Source: an uncultured Bacteroides sp. (GTDB lineage: Bacteria; Bacteroidota; Bacteroidia; Bacteroidales; Bacteroidaceae). Taken from it: a stretch of DNA of 32,975 bases. Of the stretch, positions 32,769 through 32,975 are shown piece after piece; positions within the stretch are counted from its first letter, which is position 1, and each line of letters starts with the position of its first letter. The translations under genes were made by a program, and so were the position numbers. The notes under the pieces were generated by a model that was not told the origin of the DNA, searched no databases, and saw nothing but the letters and a program-made list of their open reading frames with translations. Where the stretch lies: the NCBI GenBank assembly GCA_900546645.1, contig URDR01000030.1, positions 1 through 32,975 of the forward strand, in the 5' to 3' direction.

Positions 32769-32975
32769 ATGGAAAAAGATTACTTACAGATGCTTGCGCA
32801 GGTAGTGCTGCCAGCAGAGATTTTAGAATATTTCTCTATAAGAGGTATTGAGCAATCAGCGACTGAGATTCATATCAGTTTGGATGAAAAGATGAGTCCA
32901 GAGTTAAGTAGTGATGCACATTATGAATCCAAGGGTTTCATGGAAGCAGTAAATGTGACAGACTTTCCGATACGA
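32769..32975 (+). mobile_element. 5' part of a probable IS transposase gene, cut by the window end
   Basis: 69 codons run to the last base: MEKDYLQMLAQVVLPAEILEYF..., followed by SATEIHISLDEKMSPE and FMEAVNVTDFPIR. This resembles the small first-ORF or N-terminal regions of Bacteroidales transposases that I recall being annotated as ISAon1-type, in which a separate catalytic DDE part follows. That memory cannot be checked here, and the catalytic part is not in the window. Its position 180 bp after the rpsA stop, behind the terminator, would be a harmless insertion site. Confidence 0.6.

Overview
The window reads as a chromosomal segment of a Bacteroidales gut commensal, most likely Bacteroides or Phocaeicola. 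The reasons are: recurring promoter-like elements of the Bacteroidetes type (TTTG or xTTG near -33, about 20 bp, then TAnnTTTG near -7), few Shine-Dalgarno sites, a LysO exporter split into two genes, a DUF4492-cydA-cydB cluster, outer-membrane proteins of the carboxypeptidase-regulatory-domain/plug/barrel type, a TPR-transmembrane-HTH regulator, and a six-domain ribosomal protein S1. The species cannot be named from sequence reading alone.

Layout. 1-45: 5' part of a tRNA-Arg(UCU), cut by the window edge. 269-3809 (minus): an M3 peptidyl-dipeptidase lipoprotein and an NhaC-type Na+/H+ antiporter. 3996-8317 (plus): a membrane-spanning TPR/HTH regulator followed by an A+T-rich outer-membrane barrel protein, which looks like a regulator-target pair. 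8481-11902 (minus): DUF4492 protein, cytochrome bd oxidase (cydA, cydB) and a small membrane protein. 11903-12464: a gene-free stretch holding a free-standing promoter-to-terminator unit that is a candidate small RNA. 12465-15839 (minus): a C69 dipeptidase and an M23 peptidase, both exported. 15840-16632: a gene-free stretch with four tandem 22-bp palindromic repeats, then a strong promoter, a 34-codon ORF and a terminator-like hairpin ahead of the split lysO. 16633-22211 (plus): lysO (two genes), phoH, purC, menG/ubiE, aroE and an alpha/beta hydrolase. 22263-23830 (minus): a PCMD-domain protein and a SPOR lipoprotein. 24027-28231 (plus): YtxH, holin-superfamily and hypothetical small genes, then a tricorn-type protease. 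28299-30549 (plus): a SlyD-like FKBP with a Cys/His tail, a BadF/BadG-type kinase and a SIMPL-domain protein. 30806-32590: rpsA. 32769 to the end: the first part of a probable IS transposase.

How the genes fit together. Most are core genes. AroE (shikimate pathway, hence chorismate) and MenG (last step of menaquinone synthesis) supply the quinol that cytochrome bd uses, so the window holds parts of a minimal oxygen-consuming chain typical of 'nanaerobic' Bacteroides. Four genes degrade or remodel peptides or the envelope outside the cytoplasm (Dcp-like, C69, M23, tricorn), and the SPOR, YtxH and holin-like proteins are also envelope-associated. The less ordinary parts are the regulator/outer-membrane pair, the candidate sRNA with palindromes just upstream, the palindromic repeat array, the lysO leader with its possible attenuator, and the IS edge behind rpsA. 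I found no CRISPR array, prophage or recognisable defence island.
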